DNA from: Ahrensia kielensis DSM 5890 | Lineage (GTDB): Bacteria; Pseudomonadota; Alphaproteobacteria; Rhizobiales; Rhizobiaceae | Length of the DNA stretch: 64,000 nt | NCBI RefSeq assembly: GCF_000374465.1 | Contig: NZ_KB894533.1 | Coordinates: forward strand, 62,001 to 126,000 | Reading direction: 5' to 3' | Shown here: piece by piece, positions 46,161 through 56,900 of the stretch | How positions within the stretch are numbered: the stretch's first letter is position 1 | How the letters are laid out: each line of letters begins with the position of its first letter | Notes under the pieces: model-generated | Told to the model about the DNA's origin: nothing | Seen by the model: the letters and a program-made list of their open reading frames with translations, nothing else | Database searches by the model: none | Translations under genes and position numbers: made by a program

Positions 46161-48770
46161 TTAAGCAGCTTGATCGCTTACCGATTTAATTGCTTTAAAA
46201 TTTAATCGGTCTGACCCCTCAAGCACATTGACGGTAGACCCATCCAAAATCTCCCCACCTAGAATTTTCTCGGCAAGTGGATCTTGTACGTATTTTTGAA
46301 TCACGCGCTTAAGCGGACGTGCACCATAGGCCGGATCATATCCTTTGGCGGCAAGCCAATCGCGGGCTTTTTGATCCAAGTTCAAGGTGATCTTGCGATC
46401 TGCCAAAAGTGCTTCCAAACGCTTCAACTGAATGTTGACGATCTGGCCCATATTTTCCCGTTTGAGGCGGTGGAATAGGATTGTTTCGTCCACACGGTTC
46501 AAGAACTCAGGTCTGAACGCACCGCGTAGCACATTCATCACATCGTCCCTGACCAAATCCACATCCTGATCTTCTGTCAGATTGACAAGGAATTCAGACC
46601 CCAGATTGGATGTCATGATAATCAGCGTGTTCTTGAAGTCAACGGTACGGCCTTGACCATCGGTAAGACGGCCGTCATCCAGAACTTGCAACAACACGTT
46701 GAAGACATCGGGGTGGGCTTTTTCAATCTCGTCAAAAAGCACAACTTGATAAGGTCTGCGGCGAACCGCTTCCGTTAAAAGTCCGCCTTCATCATAGCCG
46801 ACATAGCCAGGAGGCGCGCCGATCAAGCGTGATACGGCATGTTTCTCCATAAATTCGGACATGTCGATGCGCACCATTGCCTGCTCATCATCAAACAAGA
46901 AGTTTGCCAGCGCTTTTGTTAGCTCTGTTTTACCAACGCCTGTTGGTCCAAGAAAGATGAATGAGCCGATCGGGCGGTTTGGATCTTGCAGACCGGCACG
47001 CGCACGGCGCACCGCCTTGGAAACCGCTTGCACCGCTTCACCTTGGCCGACGACGCGTTTGGCTATCTCGTCTTCCATGCGCAGTAGTTTGTCGCGCTCG
47101 CCCTCAAGCATTTTATCAACAGGAACACCGGTCCACCGCGATACAATATGCGCGATATGGTCTGGCGTAACGGTTTCTTCCATCAAGGAACCGCCTTCTG
47201 CATTTTCCCCTTGCTTTTCTGCTTCCGCAAGCTTGGCTTCTAGGTCAGGGATTTTGCCATAGGTCAGCTCACCAGCACGCTGAAATTCACCTGTACGCTG
47301 TGCTATCGCAAGCTCATTGCGTGCTTCTTCAAGCTGTCGCTTTAAATCAGCGGCAGCGCCAAGCTTTGCTTTTTCAGACTGCCATGTTGTGGTGATCTCA
47401 GCTGATCTGTCTTCAAGATCAGCAAGTTCTTCTTCCAGCTTTTCAAGACGGTCCTTTGAGGCGGCATCTTTTTCAACGCGCAACGCTTCACGCTCGATTT
47501 TAAGCTGCATGATGCGGCGATCAATTTCATCGAGCGCTTCAGGTTTGGAATCAACCTGCATACGCAAGCGCGATGCTGCCTCATCGACCAGATCGATGGC
47601 TTTATCTGGCAAAAAGCGATCTGCAATATAGCGGTTTGACAATGTTGCTGCTGCGACCAGTGCTGAGTCTGAAACGCGCACCTTGTGGTGCTGCTCGTAT
47701 TTTTCTTTCAAACCGCGCAGGATGGAAATGGTGTCTTCCACAGCAGGCTCATTAACAAAAACCGGCTGGAAGCGACGTGCAAGCGCAGCGTCTTTTTCGA
47801 CATGTTTGCGGTATTCATCAAGTGTAGTTGCACCAACGCAGTGAAGCTCTCCGCGCGCCAATGCAGGTTTAAGCAGGTTCGACGCATCCATTGCGCCATC
47901 TGCCTTACCAGCACCCACAAGGGTGTGCATTTCATCAATGAATAGAATTATTTCGCCAGCTTCTGACTGCACTTCATTGAGGACTGCTTTTAAGCGTTCT
48001 TCAAATTCACCGCGATATTTAGCGCCAGCAATCAATGAACCCATATCAAGCGCCATCAATTTCTTATTGCGTAGGCTTTCAGGCACGTCGCCATCAACGA
48101 TACGCAGCGCTAAGCCTTCCGCAATCGCTGTTTTACCAACGCCAGGTTCACCGATAAGCACAGGGTTGTTTTTTGTGCGGCGAGATAAGACCTGCATAGT
48201 GCGGCGGATTTCATCGTCGCGGCCAATAACAGGGTCTAGTTTGCCGTCACGCGCATCAGCGGTTAGATCGCGGGCATATTTTTTCAACGCATCATAACCA
48301 CTTTCAGCACTTGCGCTATCAGCGGTGCGGCCTTTGCGAATGTCGTTAATTGCTGAATTTAGCCCGTTGGGGGTTACGCCCGATTTTTTAAGTATGTCGG
48401 CTGATTTGGCAGATTTTTCCATCGCCAATGCAAGCAAAAGGCGCTCGACAGTAACAAAGCTATCGCCAGATTTTTTCGCAACTTCTTCGGCGGTTTTGAA
48501 AACCTTTGCCAACGGGGCAGCCATGTAAAGTTGACCATTGCCACCTTCGACTTTTGGTAATGCGCCAAGCGCAGTTTCAACGCCCAAGCGAACTTGTTTG
48601 CTGTCGCCGCCAGCGCGGTCAATGAGAGAAGAAGCCATGCCATCGGTGTCATCAACCAAAACTTTTAGTAGATGTTCAGGCGTAAACTGTTGGTGGCTTT
48701 CACCTAATGCGTAAGTTTGTGCGCTTTGAATGAAACCGCGCACGCGTTCCGAGTATTGTTCAATATTCAT
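46161..48770 (-). CDS. clpB: ATP-dependent disaggregase ClpB
   Basis: The 869-residue Hsp104-type chaperone extracts proteins from aggregates together with DnaK. An N-domain is followed by AAA1 (Walker [14 protein letters not shown], Walker [12 protein letters not shown]), a middle coiled coil (about 410-520, rich in E/K/R/L) and AAA2 ([27 protein letters not shown]). Length and domains are standard. A candidate heat-shock (RpoH) promoter lies about 115-145 bases upstream, and a terminator follows the stop. Convergent neighbours are the L,D-transpeptidases on the same strand. Confidence 0.98.
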   Translation of the reverse strand: MNIEQYSERVRGFIQSAQTYALGESHQQFTPEHLLKVLVDDTDGMASSLIDRAGGDSKQVRLGVETALGALPKVEGGNGQLYMAAPLAKVFKTAEEVAKKSGDSFVTVERLLLALAMEKSAKSADILKKSGVTPNGLNSAINDIRKGRTADSASAESGYDALKKYARDLTADARDGKLDPVIGRDDEIRRTMQVLSRRTKNNPVLIGEPGVGKTAIAEGLALRIVDGDVPESLRNKKLMALDMGSLIAGAKYRGEFEERLKAVLNEVQSEAGEIILFIDEMHTLVGAGKADGAMDASNLLKPALARGELHCVGATTLDEYRKHVEKDAALARRFQPVFVNEPAVEDTISILRGLKEKYEQHHKVRVSDSALVAAATLSNRYIADRFLPDKAIDLVDEAASRLRMQVDSKPEALDEIDRRIMQLKIEREALRVEKDAASKDRLEKLEEELADLEDRSAEITTTWQSEKAKLGAAADLKRQLEEARNELAIAQRTGEFQRAGELTYGKIPDLEAKLAEAEKQGENAEGGSLMEETVTPDHIAHIVSRWTGVPVDKMLEGERDKLLRMEDEIAKRVVGQGEAVQAVSKAVRRARAGLQDPNRPIGSFIFLGPTGVGKTELTKALANFLFDDEQAMVRIDMSEFMEKHAVSRLIGAPPGYVGYDEGGLLTEAVRRRPYQVVLFDEIEKAHPDVFNVLLQVLDDGRLTDGQGRTVDFKNTLIIMTSNLGSEFLVNLTEDQDVDLVRDDVMNVLRGAFRPEFLNRVDETILFHRLKRENMGQIVNIQLKRLEALLADRKITLNLDQKARDWLAAKGYDPAYGARPLKRVIQKYVQDPLAEKILGGEILDGSTVNVLEGSDRLNFKAIKSVSDQAA

Positions 48771-48885
48771 TTTTGTCTCCGATTAATGACCATCCCTTAA
48801 AAGGCAATGGACAAAGATTTATCGATGACGGACTCCCAAATTGCCCATTACAGACAATCAATGAGGCAAGCCCTATCGTCAAACA

Positions 48886-48916
48886 ATATATGGGAACGGT
48901 CGTTTGAGAATAAAAG
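48886..48916 (-). promoter_or_regulatory. Candidate heat-shock (sigma-32) promoter of clpB
   Basis: On the minus strand CCCATATAT (48894-48886) resembles the RpoH -10 CCCATnT. CTTTTA (48916-48911) lies 16 bases upstream as a poor match to the CTTGAA -35. The expectation that clpB is RpoH-driven supports it; the -35 is weak. Confidence 0.35.
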
Positions 48917-48960
48917 GTTTTACGCCGTGCAGCGCTTAAATTCCTAACGCATTGTACAAA

Positions 48961-48986
48961 AAAGCCCCTGACAATGCAGGGGCTTT
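48961..48986 (-). terminator. Terminator of the CsbD gene
   Basis: AAAGCCCCTG (48961-48970) pairs with CAGGGGCTTT (48977-48986) around ACAATG. On the minus strand the stem is followed by a T-run (TTTTTTG). Confidence 0.9.
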
Positions 48987-48998
48987 AATGTGCATTAT

Positions 48999-49193
48999 TT
49001 ATTTGCTGAGCCAGTCGTCGACTTCTTTTTCAGCTTCGTCTCGGGTTTTTCCGTAATTCTCTTGGATTTTTCCAACAAGCTGTTCGCGCTTGCCTTCAAC
49101 AATGTCGATGTCATCATCGGTAAGCTTGCCCCACTGCTCGCGAGCTTTGCCTTTCCATTGTTCCCAGTTACCTTCAACTATATCCCAATTCAT
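48999..49193 (-). CDS. CsbD family stress-response protein
   Basis: The 64-residue acidic helical protein reads MNWDIVEGNWEQWKGKAREQ and then a second WGKLTDDDIDIVEGKREQL repeat, the CsbD pattern. Such proteins accumulate under general stress in bacteria; their molecular role is not known. Single-gene unit with its own terminator, between the clpB promoter region and the DUF4167 gene. Confidence 0.93.
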   Translation of the reverse strand: MNWDIVEGNWEQWKGKAREQWGKLTDDDIDIVEGKREQLVGKIQENYGKTRDEAEKEVDDWLSK

Positions 49194-49268
49194 GACTGTA
49201 TCCTTCTGATTGGTTGCTATGTTCTAACAACGCCGTATTGAGAAGGAGGTTCCCATTAGATAAAAATA

Positions 49269-49297
49269 AACCCGCCTTGAGATGCTCAAGACGGGTT
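49269..49297 (-). terminator. Terminator of the DUF4167 gene
   Basis: AACCCGCCTTGAG (49269-49281) pairs with CTCAAGACGGGTT (49285-49297) around ATG, with one U-G pair on the minus-strand RNA. TATTTTTA follows on the minus strand. Confidence 0.85.
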
Positions 49298-49320
49298 AAA
49301 TGATTTAAAGTTGAATAAAA

Positions 49321-50067
49321 CTATTCAGCAGCTTCCGGCTTTGGTTCGCTGACTGTTTCTGCAGGAGCAGGTTCAGCCGCAGCTTCGACTGGAGCTTCTG
49401 CCTTAGGCACTTTAGGTGCACGGGGCTTGCGTGGTGCACGCGGTTTTTTCACCGGTGCTGGCGCTGGCTCTGCCGTTTCTTGTGCGATAGCAACTGGCTC
49501 TGCGGATACACTAGAAGTTTCAGCTTTTACTTCAGGCTGTTTTTCTGGTGCGGCTTCAGCCGTCACTTCAGGCTTGCTGTCATTCGAACTTTGATCATTA
49601 TCATTTTGATCATTGTCGCGATCACGCCCACGGCCACGATTGTTGTTACGCTGGCGGCCACGATTATTGTTGCGGTTGTCCTGATCGCCAGCATTTGCTT
49701 GCGTATCATTGTTTTCGTTATCCGCATTATCGTTTTGCGTGTTGTCGCCCTGCGCGTTTTCGTTCTGATCATTTTCGTTTTGATCATTCTCATCGCGCGG
49801 TTGCTGTACTGGCTGTGCAGCCATGATGATGCGTGTGTAATGTTCTGCGTGCTGGAAATAGTTTTCTGCCATCACAGTATCACCGGCAGAACTCGCATCG
49901 CGTGCAAGTTGGTTGTATTTGTCGGCAATGACTTGCGGATTGCCTCGAATTTTTACATCCGGTCCATTGCTTTCATAGCTGCGCTGGAGCGGATTTTGAT
50001 TTCGGTTTCTGTTATTATTGCCACCACGATTATTATTACGGCGGCGACCCTGCTGTTGTGGTCTCAT
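49321..50067 (-). CDS. DUF4167 domain protein, RNA-binding-like, low complexity
   Basis: The 248-residue protein has an N-terminal DUF4167 domain (about residues 1-80): an Arg/Asn/Gly-rich start, then RSYESNGPDVKIRGNPQVIADKYNQLARDASSAGD. An Asn/Asp/Gln-rich repeat region follows (units like NDQNEND, about 95-160), then a Pro/Ala/Lys tail with KPRAPRKPRAPK. The family is restricted to alphaproteobacteria and its function is unknown; the RGG-like and basic tails suggest nucleic-acid binding. It sits downstream of prmC in the conserved prfA-prmC-DUF4167 order. Confidence 0.9.
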   Translation of the reverse strand: MRPQQQGRRRNNNRGGNNNRNRNQNPLQRSYESNGPDVKIRGNPQVIADKYNQLARDASSAGDTVMAENYFQHAEHYTRIIMAAQPVQQPRDENDQNENDQNENAQGDNTQNDNADNENNDTQANAGDQDNRNNNRGRQRNNNRGRGRDRDNDQNDNDQSSNDSKPEVTAEAAPEKQPEVKAETSSVSAEPVAIAQETAEPAPAPVKKPRAPRKPRAPKVPKAEAPVEAAAEPAPAETVSEPKPEAAE

Positions 50068-50337
50068 CTAAATCTCGTCTTACTTTTCAGAAGCTTGAAT
50101 CCGGTTTGGACCATATGATCGCTACGGATGATTATCATTTTTGATCTCGTGTCACTTTCAAACGAGGCTTCCCGTGACGTCATTTGCTTCTTAGCAAACC
50201 TATCGCCGCCCGTTAGTGAATTAGATTACGGTGTTATGCCGGACTGAAAGTCACTCGGCTTCACTTGCTATCTTTGGTAACGTTGCTTTTGCTGCTTGCC
50301 AAGCGATTTTTTTATTTTTTAACTAAATTCATGAAAT

Positions 50338-51207
50338 TTATGTGAAAAAAAGTGCTCTATTATTTCCGCTGAGGTCATTTTTTGCCTCCAATGTCGTAAA
50401 ATCGGCCTGATTGAACAGAGCTGAAACGCTCGTTTTTTGATCAAACCCGATTTCAACGGCGATTCGTCCACCCGACTTGAGGTAAGCTGCGGCCTGCGAT
50501 GCAATAATGCGGTAGGCGTTTAGGCCATCATCGCCGCCGTCCAATGCAAGCATCGGATCGTAATTGCGCACATCAACAGCAAGATCATTTATGACTTTAC
50601 TGACTATATAAGGCGGATTTGAGATGATGAGATCATAGCGCTCAGTCACATTTTCAAACCAGTCCGATTGTATCGTTGAGAAACGGTTTTGGAGCTGATG
50701 GCGCTCGGCATTTTGTACCGCCATTTCAAGTGCTTTTGGTTCCAGATCAGTTGCCGTCGCTGTAGCCAAAGGTGCTTGGCTTAAAATTGCGAGCGCGATC
50801 GCGCCAGTGCCAGTGCCCAAATCCAAAATGGAGCATGTGCCGCTTAGAGCAATGCGTTCATGGACGAATGGCAGTGCCATTTCCACGAGGATTTCTGTGT
50901 CGGGACGCGGGATGAGGGTGGCTTCATTAAGGCCAAGCGTTAGGCCGTAAAATTCCCGTTCGCCCATAATGCGGTGAACGGGCTCCCGCAGCAGGCGGCG
51001 TTCAACGAAAGCAGCAAAGGTATCGCTTTGGCTTAGCGTCAACCGTTTATCAGGCGCGGTCATGCGGTCAATTGTCGTGGCGCCGCAAACATGTTCGAGA
51101 AGAAGCGCTGCATCCATGTCGGGCGTTTCTAAACCCGCTTCGCGAAACTTTTTGCGCGCATCGCGATACGCTTGTTCGATGCTTAGACCTTCAATGCGCG
51201 TTGTCAA
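50338..51207 (-). CDS. prmC: Release factor glutamine methyltransferase
   Basis: The 289-residue enzyme methylates the glutamine of the GGQ motif in release factors RF1/RF2. Its helical N-domain is followed by a SAM-binding domain with LDLGTGTGAIALAIL and the catalytic NPPY in DLIISNPPYIVSK. The start is a TTG at 51207, forced because no ATG/GTG lies closer to the conserved N-terminus; it is four bases from the prfA stop. It is translated from the same transcript as its substrate gene prfA. Confidence 0.93.
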   Translation of the reverse strand: MTTRIEGLSIEQAYRDARKKFREAGLETPDMDAALLLEHVCGATTIDRMTAPDKRLTLSQSDTFAAFVERRLLREPVHRIMGEREFYGLTLGLNEATLIPRPDTEILVEMALPFVHERIALSGTCSILDLGTGTGAIALAILSQAPLATATATDLEPKALEMAVQNAERHQLQNRFSTIQSDWFENVTERYDLIISNPPYIVSKVINDLAVDVRNYDPMLALDGGDDGLNAYRIIASQAAAYLKSGGRIAVEIGFDQKTSVSALFNQADFTTLEAKNDLSGNNRALFFT

Positions 51208-51211
51208 CCGA

Positions 51212-52288
51212 TCAACCTTCCAGATTTTCGGTCAGCAAAGTCGCCTGATAATCGGCGATAAGAGGATTAATGACATCATTGAGATCACCTTCCATCACCC
51301 GATCAAGCTTATAAAGCGTTAAATTGATACGGTGATCGGTCACGCGCCCTTGCGGGAAATTATATGTGCGAATGCGCTCTGAGCGGTCGCCGGAGCCAAC
51401 TTGCAGACGGCGGTTTTCAGAACGTTCATCAGCGGCCTTTTGGCGCTCCATATCATATAATCTGGCACGCAATACTTCCATTGCCCGCGCACGGTTTTGG
51501 TGCTGAGATTTTTCTGCCTGCACAACAACGACGCCAGTTGGAATATGCGTGATGCGAACGGCACTGTCGGTCGTGTTAACGTGCTGGCCACCAGCACCTG
51601 ATGCGCGCATTGTGTCGATGCGAATATCTTCGGTGCGAATAGCAATGTCGACTTCTTCGGCTTGCGGTAAAACGGCGACAGTTGCGGCTGATGTGTGAAC
51701 ACGTCCGCCTGATTCTGTTTCAGGTACACGCTGAACGCGGTGAACGCCGGATTCGAATTTGAATTTCGCAAACACGCCGCGGCCAGTAACCGTTGCGATG
51801 ATTTCTTTAAAGCCGCCTGCGTCACCTTCACTTTGTGAAATGACTTCAACTTTCCAGCCATTTTCAGAAGCAAAACGCTCATACATACGAAACAAATTGC
51901 CAGCAAAAAGCGCAGCTTCTAGCCCGCCTGTTCCGGCTCTAATCTCTAAAATTGCACTTTTACTGTCAGCAGCATCTTTGGGCAGCAGCAAGACTTGGAT
52001 GTCTTGCTGCAGGCCTTCAATCGCTTCTTCTACTTCTTCAAGCTCAATCTCTGCCAGCTCACGCATTTCCGCATCTGTCGTACGGTCAGCAAGCATCGTA
52101 TCAAGTTCAGCTTTTTCAGATGTCTTGGCGCGGTATTGGCGGATGTTTTTTACAAGATCTTCCAGATCGGAATATTCACCAGCCAATTTTACATAGGTTT
52201 CGGCGTCAGGCCCTTCAGCCATTTGTGATTCAAGCATTTCAAAACGCTTGACCATTTGGTCCATCTTGTCGTCAGGCAATTCTATCAT
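51212..52288 (-). CDS. prfA: Peptide chain release factor 1
   Basis: The 358-residue RF1 recognises UAA and UAG. The GGQ hydrolysis loop is in [19 protein letters not shown], and the codon-reading PxT tripeptide appears as PET in [26 protein letters not shown]. The N-terminal helical domain and length are standard. ptsP ends about 88 bases upstream and prmC begins four bases after its stop. Confidence 0.98.
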   Translation of the reverse strand: MIELPDDKMDQMVKRFEMLESQMAEGPDAETYVKLAGEYSDLEDLVKNIRQYRAKTSEKAELDTMLADRTTDAEMRELAEIELEEVEEAIEGLQQDIQVLLLPKDAADSKSAILEIRAGTGGLEAALFAGNLFRMYERFASENGWKVEVISQSEGDAGGFKEIIATVTGRGVFAKFKFESGVHRVQRVPETESGGRVHTSAATVAVLPQAEEVDIAIRTEDIRIDTMRASGAGGQHVNTTDSAVRITHIPTGVVVVQAEKSQHQNRARAMEVLRARLYDMERQKAADERSENRRLQVGSGDRSERIRTYNFPQGRVTDHRINLTLYKLDRVMEGDLNDVINPLIADYQATLLTENLEG

Positions 52289-52375
52289 GCGTGAAATAAA
52301 TCTCGTTTAAGCTCAATGTCTTTGTGGGCCGCAATTTCAAATGTAAAAGAGGCATCTACTTTTGCGGAAACCGCT

Positions 52376-54643
52376 CTAAAGCGGTATATCATGCTTTTCA
52401 GCGAAATCTTCAATAAGTGTTCGGGCGCAGCGGTCTGGAATGCCATTTTCCAAACACGGCAATAATTCATTGCGCAGCGCTCCGATATCGGTTTTTAGCA
52501 GCGCATCTTTAACAGGGCCAATGCCCGCAGGTGACATCGATGTCTTGTTAATGCCAAGGGCTAGGAGCGCGAGTGCTGTTATAGGCCTTGATGCAATTTC
52601 ACCGCATAATGTGAGCGATGTGCCATGCTCTTTGGCTTTGTCAGCGATTGATTTAAGCGCGCGCAGAAACGGAATGCCTAAAGTGTCAAACCGGCCTGCG
52701 ACATGGCTGTTACCGCGATCTGTTGCCATAAAGAACTGGAAGAGATCGTTTGAGCCAATGGAAATGAAGTCGGCTTCTTTCATCAAATTGTCGAGGTCAA
52801 ACAAAAGGCTTGGCACTTCTAACATGGCGCCAAGGCGCACTTTGTTGGGTAGGCCATGACCAAATTTTGAAAGATGACGTACTTCGTTTTGAATAAGCTC
52901 GCGCGATTGTCTGAGCTCCAAAATTTCAGAGACCATCGGCACCATTAAGCGCAGTTCACTGCCTGCGGATGCACGCAAAAGCGCACGCAATTGAGTTCGG
53001 AAGAGGCCAGGCCGATCAAGCGCCAAACGAATGGCGCGCCAGCCAAGGGCAGGGTTTTCTTCATCAGGTGCATTGCGGAAATATGGAAGAACCTTGTCGC
53101 CGCCAATATCGAGTGTGCGGAATGTAACGGGCCTGCCACCGCTTTCAGAAATGACGGCGCGGTACAGTTTTTCCTGCGCATCGGCTTTGGGGAAAGTCGA
53201 GGCAACCATAAATTGAAGTTCGGTTCTAAATAGGCCTATGCCGCTGGCACCTGATTCTTCCAGTTGAGGCATGTCGACCATCAGGCCAGCATTCATCATC
53301 AGCGAAAATTCTTCGCCATCTTTTGTGATATTTGGCTGCGTGCGTAATGCGCGGTACTCTTCTTGGCGTTTGGCACGGAAGCGCACTTTTTCAGCAAAGG
53401 CCAATTGAACGTCTTGCTGCGGGCGCAAGTGAACATCACCGGCAAGGCCGTCAACAATGATCGCGTCGCCATTTTCTGAAACTGCAACAACGCCTTTGGC
53501 TTGCCCGACAACCGGAATGCCCATTGCGCGTGCAACAATGACAACATGGCTGGTGGGTGCGCCATCTTCGAGGACAAGGCCGCGCAATGTGTCGCGTGGA
53601 TAGTCCAAAAGTTCTGCTGCGCCCATCGTGCGCGCGATCAAAATAGCATCTTGCGGCATATTGCTCGCTTTGGCACCGGCATTACCCACCAATTGGCGTA
53701 GCAAGCGATTGGCCAAATCATCAAAGTCGCTTAAGCGTTCGCGCATAAATGGATCATTGATCGATTGCATCTTCGCGCGCATGTCGCTTTGTACTTTTTC
53801 AACGCCTGCTTCGGCGGTCAGGCCGTTGCGCACCGCTTCTTCCATGCGCCGAACCCAGCCTTTGTCATGCGCGAACATGCGGTAGGTTTCGAGAATTTCG
53901 CGGTGTTCACCCTCAAAGGCGACTTCGCGTCGTGCAAGCATGTCATCAATTGTCAGGCGAAGGCCCCGAATGGCTTTCTCAAGCCTTTCTAATTCTGCGT
54001 CCGTATCTTCGTTGAACAGGTTGGTGACGACAACACGTGGCTCATGCAAAACAACATGGCCAAGACCAATGCCATCAGACAGGCTTTGCCCATGGTGTGA
54101 AACCGGTTTTTCCATGTCCAGCTCAACGCCAGCGGTGGATAAGCCTTTTAGATCACCTTGGGCGATGAGTTCGCCAATAACCATGGCGACGGTTTCCATG
54201 GCTTCGACTTCATCGTCGGAATAAACGCGGTGCGCTTCATTTTGGATAACCAGAACGCCGAGCGTGCGGCCAGCGCGCAAAATAGGCACGCCAAGGAAGG
54301 AATGATAAAGTTCCTCTCCTGTCTCCGGTAGATATTGGAACGCTGGATGTCTTTGCGCTTCAGATAGGTTTAACGCCCTTGATGAGGATGCAATCGTGCC
54401 GACGAGACCTTGGCCAAGGCGCAATTGTGATAAGTGAACAGCATCAGGGTTTAGACCGAAAGTGGCATAAAGCTCCAATATGCTATCGGCGCGCAGTACA
54501 TAGGCAGAGCAAACCTCTGCAACCATTGATTGGGCGATTTCTTCAACGAAGCGATCAAGACGCGTTTGTGGGTCCATCGGCTTCACCATGATCTGGCGAA
54601 TCCGTTTTAGTAATACTCTTGGGCCGGCGTCTACATCCCGCAT
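52376..54643 (-). CDS. ptsP: PTS Enzyme I(Ntr), phosphoenolpyruvate-protein phosphotransferase
   Basis: The 755-residue protein has an N-terminal GAF domain (about 15-160) that in rhizobia can sense nitrogen signals such as glutamine. The HPr-binding and PEP-utilizer domains follow. The phospho-histidine is in LEDGAPTSHVVIVARAMGIP, and the C-terminal PEP site is in ASGIGLFRTEL and IGSNDLFQFFMATDRGN. It starts the PTS(Ntr) phosphorelay to NPr and EIIA(Ntr), which are not in the window. Between lysC and prfA as in other Rhizobiales. Confidence 0.97.
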   Translation of the reverse strand: MRDVDAGPRVLLKRIRQIMVKPMDPQTRLDRFVEEIAQSMVAEVCSAYVLRADSILELYATFGLNPDAVHLSQLRLGQGLVGTIASSSRALNLSEAQRHPAFQYLPETGEELYHSFLGVPILRAGRTLGVLVIQNEAHRVYSDDEVEAMETVAMVIGELIAQGDLKGLSTAGVELDMEKPVSHHGQSLSDGIGLGHVVLHEPRVVVTNLFNEDTDAELERLEKAIRGLRLTIDDMLARREVAFEGEHREILETYRMFAHDKGWVRRMEEAVRNGLTAEAGVEKVQSDMRAKMQSINDPFMRERLSDFDDLANRLLRQLVGNAGAKASNMPQDAILIARTMGAAELLDYPRDTLRGLVLEDGAPTSHVVIVARAMGIPVVGQAKGVVAVSENGDAIIVDGLAGDVHLRPQQDVQLAFAEKVRFRAKRQEEYRALRTQPNITKDGEEFSLMMNAGLMVDMPQLEESGASGIGLFRTELQFMVASTFPKADAQEKLYRAVISESGGRPVTFRTLDIGGDKVLPYFRNAPDEENPALGWRAIRLALDRPGLFRTQLRALLRASAGSELRLMVPMVSEILELRQSRELIQNEVRHLSKFGHGLPNKVRLGAMLEVPSLLFDLDNLMKEADFISIGSNDLFQFFMATDRGNSHVAGRFDTLGIPFLRALKSIADKAKEHGTSLTLCGEIASRPITALALLALGINKTSMSPAGIGPVKDALLKTDIGALRNELLPCLENGIPDRCARTLIEDFAEKHDIPL

Positions 54644-54721
54644 CTAATTGCAATACCTCTTTCACGGCACGCAAATCACATAAGCGTACCGGTTTATTCA
54701 GGTGTGATTTTGAACTGCAAG

Positions 54722-55975
54722 TTAAGCCTTGTCGAGACCATAAACTTTATGAAGCGTTCTTACAGCCAGTTCTGCATAAGGTCCGTCGATCAAAATAGAA
54801 ATTTTAATCTCTGATGTTGTGATCGCACGGATGTTGATGCCTTTATCAGCCATCGCTTTAAATGCCGTTGCTGCAACACCTGTGTGTGAACGCATGCCAA
54901 CACCGATAACAGAAACTTTCACCAAGCCTGCTTCGGACTGAACTTCATCAAAGCCAATTTTGCTTTTATTCTCGGTTAAAAGAGCAACCGCTTTTTCAAG
55001 ATCGCCGTGCGGCACGGTAAATGTCATGTCTGTATATTTTCCGTCGCCGGAAATATTTTGGACAATCATATCAACATTGATGCCGCCTTCGGCCAGTGGG
55101 CCGAAAATTGCCGCTGACACGCCGGGGCGGTCATCAAGCTGACGCAGTGAGATTTGCGCTTCGTCTTTTGCATAAGCAATGCCGGTAACGATCTGCTTTT
55201 CCACGATTTCATCCTCATCACAAATCAGTGTGCCGGGCGGATTTTCAAAATCGCCCATTCCGGGTGCGTCCGGCGCTTCAAAACTGGAACGCACAAAGGT
55301 GCGTACATTATGTACCATAGCCAGTTCAACAGAACGGACCTGCAATACTTTCGCCCCAAGTGAGGCCATTTCAAGCATCTCTTCATAAGAGACCTTGTTC
55401 AATCTGCGCGCGTTTGGCTCAATGCGCGGGTCGGTCGTATAAACCCCATCAACATCCGTATAGATGTCGCAGCGATCAGCTTTAATGGCCGCTGCAATGG
55501 CAACCGCGCTTGTATCAGATCCGCCCCGGCCCAGTGTGGCAATACGGTTATCTGGGCCAATACCTTGAAAACCAGCAACAACAGCAACTTGACCAAGGCC
55601 CAAGCGGCGAACCATTTCCGAACCTTCAATTTCCATGATGCGGGCGGCGCCATGGGCATTGTCGGTTTTAATCGGAATTTGCCAGCCAAGCCAAGAGCGC
55701 GCATCAACGCCTAGGTTCTGCAAGGTAATGGCGAGAAGTCCGGCTGTTACCTGTTCGCCCGATGCTACGATTGAATCATATTCACGCGCATCATGCATTG
55801 GAGAGGCTTCACGGGCCCAGCCAACAAGCTCATTGGTTTTGCCCGCCATGGCAGAAACTACCACAGCGACTTCGTGTCCTGCATCGGTTTCACGCTTCAC
55901 ATGTTTGGCAACATTGCGAATGCGTTCAATATCGGCGACGGACGTGCCGCCAAATTTCATGACAATGCGGGCCAT
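54722..55975 (-). CDS. lysC: Aspartate kinase
   Basis: The 417-residue enzyme begins the aspartate pathway to Lys, Thr and Met. It has the catalytic IVMKFGGTSVADIERI, TLGRGGSDTSAVAIAAA and VDGVYTTDPRIEPNARRLNKVSYEEMLEMASLGAKVL, plus two C-terminal ACT domains for allosteric feedback (VKVSVIGVGMRSHTGVAATAF). Length fits the alpha-subunit type. Divergent from ubiG, with 165 bases between the starts. Confidence 0.98.
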   Translation of the reverse strand: MARIVMKFGGTSVADIERIRNVAKHVKRETDAGHEVAVVVSAMAGKTNELVGWAREASPMHDAREYDSIVASGEQVTAGLLAITLQNLGVDARSWLGWQIPIKTDNAHGAARIMEIEGSEMVRRLGLGQVAVVAGFQGIGPDNRIATLGRGGSDTSAVAIAAAIKADRCDIYTDVDGVYTTDPRIEPNARRLNKVSYEEMLEMASLGAKVLQVRSVELAMVHNVRTFVRSSFEAPDAPGMGDFENPPGTLICDEDEIVEKQIVTGIAYAKDEAQISLRQLDDRPGVSAAIFGPLAEGGINVDMIVQNISGDGKYTDMTFTVPHGDLEKAVALLTENKSKIGFDEVQSEAGLVKVSVIGVGMRSHTGVAATAFKAMADKGINIRAITTSEIKISILIDGPYAELAVRTLHKVYGLDKA

Positions 55976-56091
55976 TTTGCGATGCTCGACTATTGGTCGT
56001 TGGACTAAATAATTACTGCGCGCTCCTTAGCGAAAACTTTTCATACCTGCAAGCTTGTCGCGTGTTAAAGCGATCTGCGGCACTGTGCCTC

Positions 56092-56119
56092 TTGACTTGA
56101 GGGCACTGACGCTCAATCT
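56092..56119 (+). promoter_or_regulatory. Possible promoter of ubiG
   Basis: TTGACT (56092-56097) and CAATCT (56114-56119), 16 bases apart. The predicted start near 56126 leaves only a 15-base leader containing the AAGGAG ribosome binding site before ATG 56141. Confidence 0.35.
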
Positions 56120-56140
56120 CTTGGCGATAAGGAGCTTGCC

Positions 56141-56893
56141 ATGTCCGCAGAAAATGCCACAACAATTGATCAGGAAGATGTTGACCGTTTTTCAGCAATG
56201 GCTGCTGAATGGTGGGACCCTGCTGGTAAGTTTAAGCCATTACACAAGTTCAATCCGGTGCGTTTGCGCTATATTCGCGAGACAGTGACTGAGCATTTCG
56301 AGCTTGATGTTTCAAAAGATAAGCCATTTTCTGGATTGCGTGTTCTGGATATTGGCTGCGGCGGCGGTCTATTGTGCGAGCCTATGACACGCATGGGCGC
56401 GGATGTTGTGGGCGCCGATGCGTCAGAAAAAAATATTGAAATTGCTAAAATTCATGCAAACCAGTCAGGACTGGCGATAGATTACCGCGCGACAACTTCT
56501 GAAAACCTTGATGCGAATGGTGAGAAGTTCGACGTTGTTTTGAACATGGAAGTTGTTGAGCATGTTTCCGATGTTGATCTATTTTTGAAATCCTGTGCAC
56601 ATATGGTCAAACCGGGTGGTTTGATCTTTATCGCGACAATTAACCGAACAGCTAAAGCGCGGGCATTGGCGATTTTTATGGCGGAAAATGTTTTGCGTTG
56701 GTTGCCTAAAGGCACGCACCAATTTGAAAAACTGGTCAAGCCATCTGAAATTGATGCTGCACTGGATGGGACAGGCGTTTCTGTTTTTAAGCAGAGCGGC
56801 GTTTTCTACAATCCATTGACGGATGACTGGCGTTTATCAAAAGATATGGATGTTAATTACATGGTTGTTGCGAAGCGAGACGCCGATACATAA
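56141..56893 (+). CDS. ubiG: Ubiquinone biosynthesis O-methyltransferase
   Basis: The 250-residue enzyme performs both O-methylations of ubiquinone synthesis. The SAM-binding [31 protein letters not shown] and [10 protein letters not shown] blocks are present, as are the substrate-side [24 protein letters not shown] and [25 protein letters not shown] lies nine bases before the ATG. It converges on the DUF1178 gene with 7 bases between stops. Confidence 0.97.
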   Translation: MSAENATTIDQEDVDRFSAMAAEWWDPAGKFKPLHKFNPVRLRYIRETVTEHFELDVSKDKPFSGLRVLDIGCGGGLLCEPMTRMGADVVGADASEKNIEIAKIHANQSGLAIDYRATTSENLDANGEKFDVVLNMEVVEHVSDVDLFLKSCAHMVKPGGLIFIATINRTAKARALAIFMAENVLRWLPKGTHQFEKLVKPSEIDAALDGTGVSVFKQSGVFYNPLTDDWRLSKDMDVNYMVVAKRDADT

Positions 56894-56900
56894 GGCCTGT

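Noticed and set aside
49600-49830. Short repeated units as a CRISPR or tandem DNA array
   Set aside because: Repeats are protein-level Asn/Asp/Gln codons inside the DUF4167 gene, with imperfect DNA periodicity and no spacers.
49480-50118. 212-residue hydrophobic frame on the plus strand opposite the DUF4167 gene
   Set aside because: The Ile/Val-rich sequence is a shadow of the Asn/Asp-rich repeat codons on the other strand.
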